The translations under genes were made by a program, and so were the position numbers. From contig JBCDAU010000010.1 of the NCBI GenBank assembly GCA_039185015.1, forward strand, positions 87,765 through 151,764: DNA of 64,000 bases, read 5' to 3'. This DNA comes from JBCBSZ01 sp039185015. GTDB lineage: Bacteria > Actinomycetota > Acidimicrobiia > Acidimicrobiales > Poriferisodalaceae. Under the pieces are notes generated by a model. That model was given only the letters and a program-made list of their open reading frames with translations. It was not told where the DNA came from and made no database searches. This document shows, piece after piece, positions 23,585 to 32,302 of this stretch (positions within the stretch are counted from its first letter, which is position 1; each line of letters opens with the position of its first letter).

Positions 23585-26500
23585 TCAGGGCAGGACCTGG
23601 AACGACCGGCTGACGTTCGGGGCCGGGTCCCACGTGCCGTTGCCGGCCTGCGAAGCGACGATCGTGCAGGTGCCGGTCTGCCCGGCGGCGAACACGAAGT
23701 TGCCGCTGAGCTCGCAGACCGCCGGGGTCTGGCTGACGAAGGTCACCGCCAGACCGGAGGTCGCGCTCGCCGAGAGCGTCACACCGTTGGACAGCGCCTG
23801 GCTGAAGTCGGGTGGCTGGGCGAAGTCGATGGTCTGCTGGCGCTTGATGATCGTGAAGTCCAGCCTGATGGAGGTCGGCGCGTAGAGAGCGTTGCCGGCC
23901 TGGGACACGGTGATCGAGCAGGTGCCGAGACCGTTGAAGAAGACGTTCGGCATGTCGTTCACGCACGGCGCGGTCGGCGTGTACACGACCGGGAGGCCGG
24001 ACGACGCCACCGCGCTCATGGGCACCGAGCTGAAGAGCTCGACCGTGCCGCCGCTGACGCCCCAGTCGATCGTCTGCTGGGCGAGGACGATGTCGATCGT
24101 CCAGCTCGCCTGCGGGGCGGCGTCCCACGTCCCGTCGCCGCCCTGCGAGCCGTTCACGGTGCACGTTCCGGTGTCGGTCGGGACCACGGTGTTGCCCGCG
24201 AGGCGGCAGGTCCCGCTGGCCGAGAGATCGACGGGCAGGCCCGAGGTGGCGATCGCCACGACGTTCTCACCTCGGCTGATCACCTCCATCGACGTCGGTG
24301 CGTCGAACGAGATGGTCTGGATCCGCTTGGAGACCGTGACGATCGCGGTGCCGGACGCCGGGGCGTAGTCGCCGTTGCCGGCCTGGTCGCCGGTGATCGT
24401 GCAGGTGCCCTCGCTGGTGGCGGTCACGGTGGTACCCGAGACGGTGCACGCACCGCTGCCGGTGAGCGTGACCGCCAGGCCGGCGCTCGACGTGCCGGTC
24501 GCGGTGCCCGTTTCCCCGACGAGCAGCGAGTCCGGGGCGTCGACCGAGACCGACGGGGTCGCCCTGGCGACGTCGACGGTTCGGCTGACGCTGGGGGCCG
24601 CGTTGTACTCGGCGTCACCGGGCTGGGAGGCGACCACCGTGCAGGTGCCGGCGCCGGTGGCGGCGAGGGACGCCCCGTCGTTGGTGCATGGACCGGCGGT
24701 GACCGTGTAGGTCGGTGGGAGGCCCGAGCTGGCCGTGGCAACCATCGTCACGGCCGGCCCGCCGAAGGTCAGCCCCGACGGGGCAGGGAACGTGATCGTC
24801 TGGTCCTGCTTGTCGACAACGATCTCGACGATCTCGATCGACCTCGTCGAGGTCGCCGACGCGGTGTTGCCCGTCGCCGGAGCCGTGCCGGTGAGCGTGC
24901 AGGTGCCGGAGCCGGACACCGTGAGCTGGTTGCCTGCGACCGAGCAGGGTCCGGACGTCGAGTACACGATCGTCACGCCCGCCGAGCTCGTGGCCGGGAG
25001 CGGCACCGAGCCGGCGATGTCGATCGAGGACGGCAGCCCGCTGAGATCGACGGTCTGGGTCTGCGCCGTGACCGCGATCCGGTCGGACACCACGGCTCGC
25101 TCGAAGTCGGCGTCGCCGGCCTGGACGGCGGACACCGTGCAGGTGCCGGTGCCGGTCGGCACGAGGCGGCTGCCGCTGATCCGGCACGGGCCGCTGACCG
25201 AGAACGTCACGCGGAGACCGGAGCTCGCGGTAGCCTGCAAGGACACGCCGTTGGAGCCGAAGCGCATCGATCCGGGGAGGGAGAAGTTGATGGTCTGCGG
25301 CTCGCGGTCGCCGGCCTCGTCGGCGCCGAGCACCTCGATCTCGATGACCACCGGCTCGGCCTCGGCCCAGTCGTCGTCACCGTCCTGGGTGATGGTGATC
25401 GTGCAGAGGCCGGGCTCGAGGCCGATGATGGCGTCCTCGGCGATCTCGCACGGTCCCTCGATCAGGTAGCTGAGCGGCAGGCCGGAGTCGGCCCGCGCCT
25501 CGAGCGGGATCGGGTCCTCGCCGACGACGAGCACGCCGACCTCGGGCGCGGCGATCAGCTGGGCCTGTGCCTCGACCAGCATGAGCCACTCGGACTCGAC
25601 GTCGCTCCAGGTGTCGTCCCCCGGCGAGGTGCCGAGCACGGAGCATTCACCGGCGCCGGTGAGCGTGAGCTCCTCGCCGTCCCAACGGCACGGTCCGGTG
25701 ATCTCGTACTCGACCGGCAGCCCGGCCGAGGTCTCGAGCGGCAGCGAGAACGGACCGGAGCCGGTCGGTGTCGTCTCGGGCAGCGCCTCCTCGAGGTCGA
25801 GCTCTTGGACGAAGCGTCCGTCGTCGGCGACGAGGAGGTCGGCAGCACCCGTCGTGCCGAGCGGGCGGAAGAGGGCCTGGCCGTCGGGAAGGCGGGTGAG
25901 GAAGAGTCCGTCGCCGACCTCGGCCGCCTCGATCCGCACGACCTCGTTCAGATCGAAGTCGTCCCACGGCTCCCCGACGAACTCGATGCGGTCGAGGTCG
26001 TCGGGGACCTGCGGCTCGGTGAGCGGGTTGCCGCACTTGCAACGGGCCCGAGGGACGCCCTGGTCGTCGACCAGCACGGCGGTACCGGCCTCGAGGATCG
26101 ACTGGCGGGGCGTGGCCCGGCCGTCGCGGTAGCCGTGGTTGGTCACCCAGGTGTCCTCCATGAGGACCGCGGGGGTGAGCGACGAGATGTAGGCCGGGAT
26201 CTCGTCGACCTCGATGCCCTGCACGCCGGCCCATGCCTCGGCCTTGTCGGGCTCCTGGGCGAGGAACGCGATGAGCTGGGCCGGATCGCACTCGGCGTCG
26301 GAACCGGTGCCGCCGTACAGGCCGGGAGCGGTGCCGTCGACGACGGTGACGCCGTCACCGAACGCGATCGAGCGGAGCTCACCCGGCACGGTCACGTCGG
26401 TGAACGAGAGCGAGTCGGTGAACGGGTCAGGGCCGACCGAGTTCGCCCGCTCGAGGTACACCTCGACCGAGCTCGCCTGGGCCGGCCAGACGGCGACGAG

Positions 26501-26593
26501 GACGAGGGCGATGGACGCGACGACGACCCCGGCGCCGACCGCGAACGGGCCCAGCCCGTACCGGTCTCGCAATCCGTGGAACCACACCCGCAT
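23585..26593 (-). CDS. Large secreted Ig-like repeat protein with DUF6777-like N-terminal domain
   Basis: 1002 residues. A hydrophobic N-terminal segment (about 17-40) is a signal peptide or anchor. Residues about 45-280 resemble DUF6777 of actinobacteria (VTNHGYRDGRATPRQSILEAG, LVDDQGVPRARCKCGNPL). Then come nine Ig-like repeats of 75-90 residues with the pattern SSGLPVTY...GPC...TGTGTCTV.ASQ.GD..Y..AP; each has a cysteine pair about 15-20 residues apart. There is no C-terminal sorting signal. Probably a rod-like surface or adhesin-like protein. Gene lies 66 bp after a membrane-anchored Hsp70 gene. Confidence 0.75.
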   Translation of the reverse strand: MRVWFHGLRDRYGLGPFAVGAGVVVASIALVLVAVWPAQASSVEVYLERANSVGPDPFTDSLSFTDVTVPGELRSIAFGDGVTVVDGTAPGLYGGTGSDAECDPAQLIAFLAQEPDKAEAWAGVQGIEVDEIPAYISSLTPAVLMEDTWVTNHGYRDGRATPRQSILEAGTAVLVDDQGVPRARCKCGNPLTEPQVPDDLDRIEFVGEPWDDFDLNEVVRIEAAEVGDGLFLTRLPDGQALFRPLGTTGAADLLVADDGRFVQELDLEEALPETTPTGSGPFSLPLETSAGLPVEYEITGPCRWDGEELTLTGAGECSVLGTSPGDDTWSDVESEWLMLVEAQAQLIAAPEVGVLVVGEDPIPLEARADSGLPLSYLIEGPCEIAEDAIIGLEPGLCTITITQDGDDDWAEAEPVVIEIEVLGADEAGDREPQTINFSLPGSMRFGSNGVSLQATASSGLRVTFSVSGPCRISGSRLVPTGTGTCTVSAVQAGDADFERAVVSDRIAVTAQTQTVDLSGLPSSIDIAGSVPLPATSSAGVTIVYSTSGPCSVAGNQLTVSGSGTCTLTGTAPATGNTASATSTRSIEIVEIVVDKQDQTITFPAPSGLTFGGPAVTMVATASSGLPPTYTVTAGPCTNDGASLAATGAGTCTVVASQPGDAEYNAAPSVSRTVDVARATPSVSVDAPDSLLVGETGTATGTSSAGLAVTLTGSGACTVSGTTVTATSEGTCTITGDQAGNGDYAPASGTAIVTVSKRIQTISFDAPTSMEVISRGENVVAIATSGLPVDLSASGTCRLAGNTVVPTDTGTCTVNGSQGGDGTWDAAPQASWTIDIVLAQQTIDWGVSGGTVELFSSVPMSAVASSGLPVVYTPTAPCVNDMPNVFFNGLGTCSITVSQAGNALYAPTSIRLDFTIIKRQQTIDFAQPPDFSQALSNGVTLSASATSGLAVTFVSQTPAVCELSGNFVFAAGQTGTCTIVASQAGNGTWDPAPNVSRSFQVLP

Positions 26594-26659
26594 GACCCGG
26601 AACTTAAGGCGTCGAGCTCGGCGAGGTTCCCTCCACAGGCCGCCCAGCGCGGCCCCCGG

Positions 26660-28579
26660 TCACTCTGGGCGCAGGAGGTCGGCGAGCTGTGTCGCCAGCG
26701 CGTCCGGGTCCTCGACCGCTCCGCACAGGACGATCTCGCCGTCGATCTCGATGTTGCCGATCGCGCCCAGCACGCACAGGTCGGTCTGGACCTGCACGAA
26801 GGCATCGAACCACGGGTGGCCCTGGATGTCGGGCGCCGCCGGCGCCGCGTCGTTGCAGTCGACGTAGAACGCCAGCACCTCGGTCCGGAAGGTCTCGTAC
26901 GACTGTTGCAGGTCGGGGAGCACGGTCGTGTCGATGCCGTCGGGCAGGTCGGCGTGTGACGGCAGCGCCAGGATGCGACTGTCGAGGTTCGAACCGCCCT
27001 CGCCGAAGAGCAGCTCGACCTCCTGCAGCTCAGTGAGGCAGCTGAAGGCCGGTAGGGGGTTCGGCACGTTGCCCGACAGCGGCGGAGCACCGGCCAGGAA
27101 GAGCGTCAGCGCCTCGTTCTGGCTCCACACCTGCGCGACTTCGTTGCGGTACTCGTCCGCCTCGCTCACACCGATCGACGCCGGCGTGGACTCCTCGGAC
27201 TCGGTCGTCGTCGTGGTCTCACCGTCGCCCGATCCCTGGAGGATCGCGACCTCCGTGCCGTCGCCGTCGCCACCGCCGAAGCGGTTGTTGGCCACCAGCG
27301 CGACCGCCACCACCAGGGCGGCGAGCAACAGGAGCGGCACGACCACCCGGCCGAACGCGCCGGCCCGAGCCGGGGTCTCGGAGCGGACCGGCTCACGGTC
27401 GACCGGCAACGGAGGAGGCGGTGGCTCCATCGGTTGGGTGGGCGGCAGCTCCGGCTCGGGCACCAGCGGCCCGGACCGCGGCGGCGGGGCGGGCGCGGCG
27501 GGGACGGCCGCCTGACGGATGGCGTGACGGGCCGCGCCGAGCGCGATCGCGTGCTTCGGGTGCGTGTCGATGGCCACCGGTGCACCGACACCGTCGGCGA
27601 CGATCTCCCCGACCAGTGGCATCCGCGAGGCGCCGCCCACGAGGAGGATGCGGTCGAGATCGTCGAGCCCGATCCCCGCCGACGAGACGCTGCGCTCCAG
27701 CGCGGCGACCGTCTCGGCGAGCCGCGGGCGAACGAGCTGCTCCAGCTCCGAGCGGGTGAGGCGGATCTCCTCGGCGTTCCGCCCCGGCAGCATCGCCAGC
27801 ACGCTGGTCGACGTCTCGGTCGACAGGGCCTCCTTCGCCTCACGGCAGCTGGTGCGCAGGTCGGTCACGGCCCGGAGGACCATGGGGTCGTTCGGGTCGA
27901 GCTCGCCGAAGCCGCCCATCGACGTGGCGACCATCTGGAAGACGGCGTCGTCGAGATCAGCGCCGCCGAAGCCCTCGACACCATCGGGCTGGCCGATCAC
28001 CTCGAAGCCGTCGTCGGAGGCGCGGAGCACCGCCGTGTCGAACGTGCCGCCGCCGAGGTCGTACACGGCGAGCAGCTCGCCGGCGCCGACACGCTCCCGG
28101 CCGGCGTAGTCGACGGCCGCGGCGACCGGCTCGGGCAACAGCGTGACCTCGCTGAGGCCCGCGGCGCGGGCGACGGAGGTCAGCAGCTCCAGGCGGAAGC
28201 CGCCCCAGGCCGCCGGGTGGGTGAGCACGGCCGTCGTGGGCCGGTGTCCCTCCTGCCGCTGCACCCGGTCGACGACCTCGGTGAGCAGGAGGCGCGTCAG
28301 CTCCTCCGGCGAGTGCGGGACCCCGCCGAGGTACATGGGGACGTCGTCGCCGAAGCGGCGCTTGAAGAGGCGGGCGCCACGTTCGGGCTCGACCGACAGG
28401 TTCCGGACGGCCGGCGAACCGATGAGGGTCTCGCCGTCGCCGGCGACCCAGACCACGGACGGCACGGCGACGCTGGCGTGGTCCAGCGAGACCATCTCGA
28501 CACGATCGCCCCTGCCGATCGCCGCTGCGGAGTAGGTGGTGCCGAGGTCGACACCGAGCACGTAGCCACTGTCCGGCAC
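26660..28579 (-). CDS. Membrane-anchored Hsp70-family protein with extracytoplasmic domain
   Basis: 639 residues. The Hsp70 ATPase domain covers about 1-345 (GVDLGTTYSAAA, YDLGGGTFDTAVL, ILLVGGASRMPLVGEIV), but there is no substrate-binding domain. A proline-rich linker, one membrane helix (about 410-431), a Gly/Thr-rich spacer and a C-terminal exterior domain of about 170 residues with four cysteines follow. ATP hydrolysis inside may drive or report on something outside. GTG 28579 is chosen because VPDSGYVLGVDLG starts the domain and TACGAT lies 6 nt upstream, indicating a leaderless mRNA. Confidence 0.82.
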   Translation of the reverse strand: MPDSGYVLGVDLGTTYSAAAIGRGDRVEMVSLDHASVAVPSVVWVAGDGETLIGSPAVRNLSVEPERGARLFKRRFGDDVPMYLGGVPHSPEELTRLLLTEVVDRVQRQEGHRPTTAVLTHPAAWGGFRLELLTSVARAAGLSEVTLLPEPVAAAVDYAGRERVGAGELLAVYDLGGGTFDTAVLRASDDGFEVIGQPDGVEGFGGADLDDAVFQMVATSMGGFGELDPNDPMVLRAVTDLRTSCREAKEALSTETSTSVLAMLPGRNAEEIRLTRSELEQLVRPRLAETVAALERSVSSAGIGLDDLDRILLVGGASRMPLVGEIVADGVGAPVAIDTHPKHAIALGAARHAIRQAAVPAAPAPPPRSGPLVPEPELPPTQPMEPPPPPLPVDREPVRSETPARAGAFGRVVVPLLLLAALVVAVALVANNRFGGGDGDGTEVAILQGSGDGETTTTTESEESTPASIGVSEADEYRNEVAQVWSQNEALTLFLAGAPPLSGNVPNPLPAFSCLTELQEVELLFGEGGSNLDSRILALPSHADLPDGIDTTVLPDLQQSYETFRTEVLAFYVDCNDAAPAAPDIQGHPWFDAFVQVQTDLCVLGAIGNIEIDGEIVLCGAVEDPDALATQLADLLRPE

Positions 28580-28585
28580 GCCGGG

Positions 28586-28591
28586 ATCGTA
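28586..28591 (-). promoter_or_regulatory. -10 element for leaderless Hsp70-like transcript
   Basis: TACGAT on the minus strand ends 6 nt before the GTG at 28579, with no Shine-Dalgarno sequence. It would be the head promoter of the Hsp70/Ig-repeat/cox accessory run. Confidence 0.4.
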
Positions 28592-28778
28592 GGAGGCGCG
28601 TCGTGGTCGACGAGCATCGACTCCCCACGCAAGGTGATGGTCGACCGACGTCAGCGCCGACCGCACCCAGCGTTCACCCAGGATCCACCGAACCGCCAGC
28701 ACCCCATCCCGGCCTCGTCACCCCCGCTCCGTAGGTTCCCCGCCGACCGACAACGTGCTCCACGAAAGGGGGACGTCC

Positions 28779-30686
28779 GTGACGGACGTCAGCGACGACG
28801 CAGTCTGCAACACCTCCGGCAACCGACCCTTCGGCGAGATCCTCGAGGCCAGCCTCAGCCGCCGGAACTTCCTCGCCGGCGGCATGGCCACCGGTGCCGC
28901 CGCCTTCCTGGTCGGTGGGAGCGGCTCGCTCATGGGCGCCGGCACCGCAGCGGCCGGGCCCCGCGGCAACCCCGGCCGCCTCATCAGCTTCGACGCCATC
29001 GCCCCCTCGGTCGAGGACGCCGTGATCGTCCCCGACGGCTACTCGACGCACGTGATCGCCAGGTGGGGCGACCCGATCGTGCCGAGCGGCCCCGCCTTCG
29101 CCACCGACGCCTCCAACTCCGCCGAGGAGCAGGAGCACCAGTTCGGGATGGGCCACGACGGCATGCACTACTTCCCGATCGGGCGCGGCAAGGCCGGCTC
29201 GCGACGCGGCATGCTCGTCATGAACCACGAGTTCACCACCGGCAACCTCCTCTTCCCCGACGGTGAGGAGACCTGGGACGCGGACAAGACCGCCAAGGAA
29301 CAGCGAGCCCACGGCGTCGCCGTCTGCGAGGTCGCCCAGAACCGACGCACCAAGGAGTGGTCGGTCGTCGAGTCGCGGCGAGCTCGCCGCATCCACGTCC
29401 AGACGCCGATGACCTTCTCGGGTCCGGCCGCGGGCCATCGACTGCTGCAGACCGACGCCGACCCGGACGGCACCACTCCGGTCGGCACCGTGAACAACTG
29501 CGCCCACGGCTCCACGCCCTGGAAGACCTACCTGACCTGCGAAGAGAACTTCAACGGGTACTTCTGGAACTCGGGCGAGGGTGAGCTCACCGAGGAACAG
29601 GCTGCGCTGTTCGACCGCTACGGCGTGTCGGAGTTCGGCTTCGGCTACCAGTGGGCGTCAACCGACGATCGGTTCCGCGCCGACCTCAACCCGAACGAGA
29701 CCAACCGCTTCGGTTGGGTCGTCGAGATCGACCCGATGGACCCGGACCAGACGCCCGTGAAGCGCACCGCGCTCGGCCGCCTCAAGCACGAGGGCGCCGT
29801 CGTCACCGAGAGCCGGCGCAAGCACGCCGTCGTCTACATGGGTGACGACCAGCGCTTCGACTACATCTACAAGTACGTCAGCGCCCGCCCGTGGCGGCAG
29901 ATGACCGCTGACGGCGTCAGCCCGCTCGACGAGGGCACGCTCTACGTCGCCCGGTTCGACGAGGACGGCACCGGTGCCTGGCTGCCGCTCGTGTACGGCG
30001 AGGGACCTCTCACCGAGGAGAACGGCTTCGCCGACCAGGGCGACGTGATGGTCAAGGCCCGCATGGCGGCCGACGTCCTCGGCGCGACGCCGATGGATCG
30101 GCCCGAGTGGACCGCCGTGGACCCGAAGACGAACGACGTCTACTGCACGCTCACCAACAACACCCGCCGGGAGGAGGGCGACACCGACGCCGCCAACCCG
30201 CGGGGACCGAACGACTGGGGCCACATCATCCGCTGGACCGAGGCCGGCAGCGACAACGCTGCTCCCGACGACTTCGCGTGGGACCTGTTCGTCCTCGCCG
30301 GTCCCGGTGACGGCGTCGACGGCTCGACCGTCTCCGCCGATGCCGCCTTCGGTTCCCCGGACGGCCTGTGGTTCGACGACGACGGCCGCCTCTGGATCCA
30401 GACCGACGGCCGTCAGCCGGTCGAGAGCAACGACCAGATGCTGGTCGCCGACCCGGACACGGGCGAGTTCAAGCGGTTCCTCACCGCGGTCCCGGGCTGT
30501 GAGCTGACCGGCGTCGTCACGACCCCGGACCGCCGGACGATGTTCGTCAACATCCAACACCCCGGCGACGCGGGCACCCCCGAGGACCCGACGCTGGAGA
30601 GCTCCTGGCCGGACTACGACGGGACGCGTCCCCGTCCGGCCACCGTCGTCATCACCAAGGACGACGGCTTCCGCATCGGTACCTGA
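28779..30686 (+). CDS. phoX: PhoX-family alkaline phosphatase, Tat-exported
   Basis: 635 residues. A twin-arginine signal (LSRRNFLAGGMATGAAAFLV) is followed by the PhoX domain: a conserved cysteine region (VNNCAHGSTPWKTYLTCEEN), metal-binding acidic stretches (HEFTTGNLLFPDG, MGDDQRFDYIYKYVS) and the C-terminal SPDGLWFDDDGRLWIQTDG. PhoX enzymes are calcium-iron phosphatases that release phosphate outside the cell. GTG 28779 is preferred over GTG 28755 because AAAGGGGG (28765-28772) sits 6 nt in front of it. Divergent from the Hsp70 gene; followed by repeat B and a strong hairpin. Confidence 0.93.
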   Translation: MTDVSDDAVCNTSGNRPFGEILEASLSRRNFLAGGMATGAAAFLVGGSGSLMGAGTAAAGPRGNPGRLISFDAIAPSVEDAVIVPDGYSTHVIARWGDPIVPSGPAFATDASNSAEEQEHQFGMGHDGMHYFPIGRGKAGSRRGMLVMNHEFTTGNLLFPDGEETWDADKTAKEQRAHGVAVCEVAQNRRTKEWSVVESRRARRIHVQTPMTFSGPAAGHRLLQTDADPDGTTPVGTVNNCAHGSTPWKTYLTCEENFNGYFWNSGEGELTEEQAALFDRYGVSEFGFGYQWASTDDRFRADLNPNETNRFGWVVEIDPMDPDQTPVKRTALGRLKHEGAVVTESRRKHAVVYMGDDQRFDYIYKYVSARPWRQMTADGVSPLDEGTLYVARFDEDGTGAWLPLVYGEGPLTEENGFADQGDVMVKARMAADVLGATPMDRPEWTAVDPKTNDVYCTLTNNTRREEGDTDAANPRGPNDWGHIIRWTEAGSDNAAPDDFAWDLFVLAGPGDGVDGSTVSADAAFGSPDGLWFDDDGRLWIQTDGRQPVESNDQMLVADPDTGEFKRFLTAVPGCELTGVVTTPDRRTMFVNIQHPGDAGTPEDPTLESSWPDYDGTRPRPATVVITKDDGFRIGT

Positions 30687-30698
30687 GCTGTCACCCGA

Positions 30699-30783
30699 GC
30701 GGGGACCCCGGAGCCCCCGGAGCGCCCGGTGCTCCGATCCCCTCCCCGTGTCCTCGCCCTGACGGGCTGCGGCCGGGGCCGTG
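30699..30783 (+). repeat. Interspersed intergenic repeat, copy B
   Basis: Directly after phoX. The hairpin half is degenerate (GACCCCGGAGCCCCC region expanded by about 15 bp), but the second half keeps CTCCCCGTGTCCTCGCCCTG and ACGGGCTGCGGCCGG followed by GGCCGTG, as in the other copies. Confidence 0.75.
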
Positions 30784-30835
30784 TTGGCAGCACGTCCGCA
30801 TCGGAACCTGATTCCCTCCCAGGTCCCGTACGCGT

Positions 30836-30865
30836 CGAGGCCCGCCCCTCCCGGGGCGGGCCTCG
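30836..30865. terminator. Strong hairpin between phoX and coxM2
   Basis: A perfect 13-bp stem (CGAGGCCCGCCCC with GGGGCGGGCCTCG) with a 4-nt loop, between a plus-strand and a minus-strand gene that converge. No T-run, but it is very stable; probable bidirectional terminator. Confidence 0.7.
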
Positions 30866-30892
30866 TGAGTTGTGACATGTGCTTCGAGCTGG

Positions 30893-31711
30893 CTAGCTCG
30901 ACGCCTCCAGCGCTCGCTTGGTGAGCACGCGGGCGAGGTGCTCGCGGTACTCCGGCGTCGCGTTGAGGTCGGTCGGCGCCTCGGTGCCGTCGGCGGCGAG
31001 GGCGGCGGCGTCGTCGATCGACGCCCCACCGGTCAGCGCCTCCTCGACCGCGGTGGCCCGCAGCGGGGTGGAACCCATGTTGACCAGCGCGACGCCGGTC
31101 GTGCCGTTGACGACGGTCGCGACGCCGACGATCGCCCAGTCCTGGGCCCGGCGGTTGAACTTCTGGTAGTTCCAACCTGCGCCCGGGACCTTCGGGACCC
31201 GGATCTCGGTGAGCAGCTCGGTCTCGGTGAGCGCCGACTCGAAGTAGCCGGTGAAGAACTCCGTGATCGGGATCTCACGGGTGCCGTCCGGGCCCTGCGC
31301 GACGAGGGTCGCACCGAGCGCCAGCGCGGCGGCCGGAAGGTCCGAGGCCGGGTCGCTGTGGGCGATCGACCCACCGATCGTGCCCCGGTGGCGCACCTGC
31401 GGGTCGCCGACCTTGCTGGCGACGTGGGCGAGGATCGGGCACTGCTCCTGGAGCAGCGAGTTGATCTCGAGGTCCCGGTGGCGGGTCATGGCGCCGATGG
31501 CGAGGTGGTCGCCACCGTCACGGACATAGGACAGGTCCTCGAGCCGGTCGATGTCGACGACGACCGAGGGCACGGCGAGCCGCAGCTTCATCATGGGCAG
31601 CAGCGAGTGGCCGCCGGCCATGAGCTTGGCCTCGTCGCCGTGCTCGCCCAGGAGGGCGATCGCGTGCTCGGCGTTCTCGGCGCGGACGAAGTCGAAGGCG
31701 GCGGGGATCAT
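30893..31711 (-). CDS. Molybdenum hydroxylase FAD-binding subunit, second copy (CoxM-like)
   Basis: 272 residues, with AGGHSLLPMMKLRLAVP and RHRGTIGGSIAHSDPASD as the two FAD-binding motifs. About half identical by eye to the copy at 996-1874. ATG 31711 overlaps the small-subunit stop (ATGA). In most operons a large subunit follows or precedes, but after this stop there is only a hairpin, a repeat and the convergent phoX, so this S-M pair has no catalytic subunit nearby. It could serve a large subunit elsewhere, including the one at the left edge. Confidence 0.93.
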   Translation of the reverse strand: MIPAAFDFVRAENAEHAIALLGEHGDEAKLMAGGHSLLPMMKLRLAVPSVVVDIDRLEDLSYVRDGGDHLAIGAMTRHRDLEINSLLQEQCPILAHVASKVGDPQVRHRGTIGGSIAHSDPASDLPAAALALGATLVAQGPDGTREIPITEFFTGYFESALTETELLTEIRVPKVPGAGWNYQKFNRRAQDWAIVGVATVVNGTTGVALVNMGSTPLRATAVEEALTGGASIDDAAALAADGTEAPTDLNATPEYREHLARVLTKRALEASS

Positions 31712-32178
31712 GCCGAGGCCCCCTCGGCGGCGCAGTTGAGGACCGACTTCACGATGTTGTGGTAGCCGGTACAGCGGCAGAGGTTCCCCTCGAGGCCCTC
31801 GCGGACCTCGTCCTCGGTCGGCGACGGGTTCTCCTCGAGCAGCGAGACCGCGGCCATGACCATCCCCGGCGTGCAGTAGCCGCACTGGAGGCCGTGGCAT
31901 TCCCGAAACGACTGCTGCATCGGGTGGAGCTCGTCCGCCGACGGCGCCAGCCCCTCGATCGTGGTCACCGACCGGCCGTCGGCCTGGACGGCGAGCATGG
32001 TGCAGGACTTCACCGACTGCCCGTCCACGTGGACGGTGCACGCACCGCACGAGGAGGTGTCGCATCCGATGTTCGTGCCGGTCAGGCGCAGGTTCTCACG
32101 CAGGTACGAGACGAGAAGCGTCCGCGGCTCCACGTCCTGCGCGCGCTCTTCGCCGTTGACCGTGATGGTCACCTTCAA
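31708..32178 (-). CDS. Molybdenum hydroxylase [2Fe-2S] subunit, second copy (CoxS-like)
   Basis: 156 residues. Cysteines 39, 44, 47 and 59 (GCDTSSCGACTVHVDG) and 99, 102, 134 and 136 (CGYCTPG, CRCTGYHN) bind the two [2Fe-2S] clusters. The start is TTG 32178, since GAAGGGGG lies 7-8 nt upstream and the protein then begins MKVTITVNGE as in family members. First gene of a two-gene operon with the FAD subunit. Confidence 0.93.
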   Translation of the reverse strand: MKVTITVNGEERAQDVEPRTLLVSYLRENLRLTGTNIGCDTSSCGACTVHVDGQSVKSCTMLAVQADGRSVTTIEGLAPSADELHPMQQSFRECHGLQCGYCTPGMVMAAVSLLEENPSPTEDEVREGLEGNLCRCTGYHNIVKSVLNCAAEGASA

Positions 32179-32302
32179 GGTCGGTCCCCCTTCGTACGGC
32201 TCGGCCAGACCCCGACGGCCCGACGCCGGACATCATGCCCCAAGTGGTGGGGGAGGTGTCGAACGCCACACGGCACCTCCTTCGACCGGACCCGTCCGCC
32301 CC

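Noticed and set aside
23564..26959. 1131-codon plus-strand open frame opposite the Ig-repeat gene
   Set aside because: Antisense shadow: high third-position GC on the minus strand leaves this frame open. Its translation has no recognisable domain, while the minus strand encodes regular repeats.
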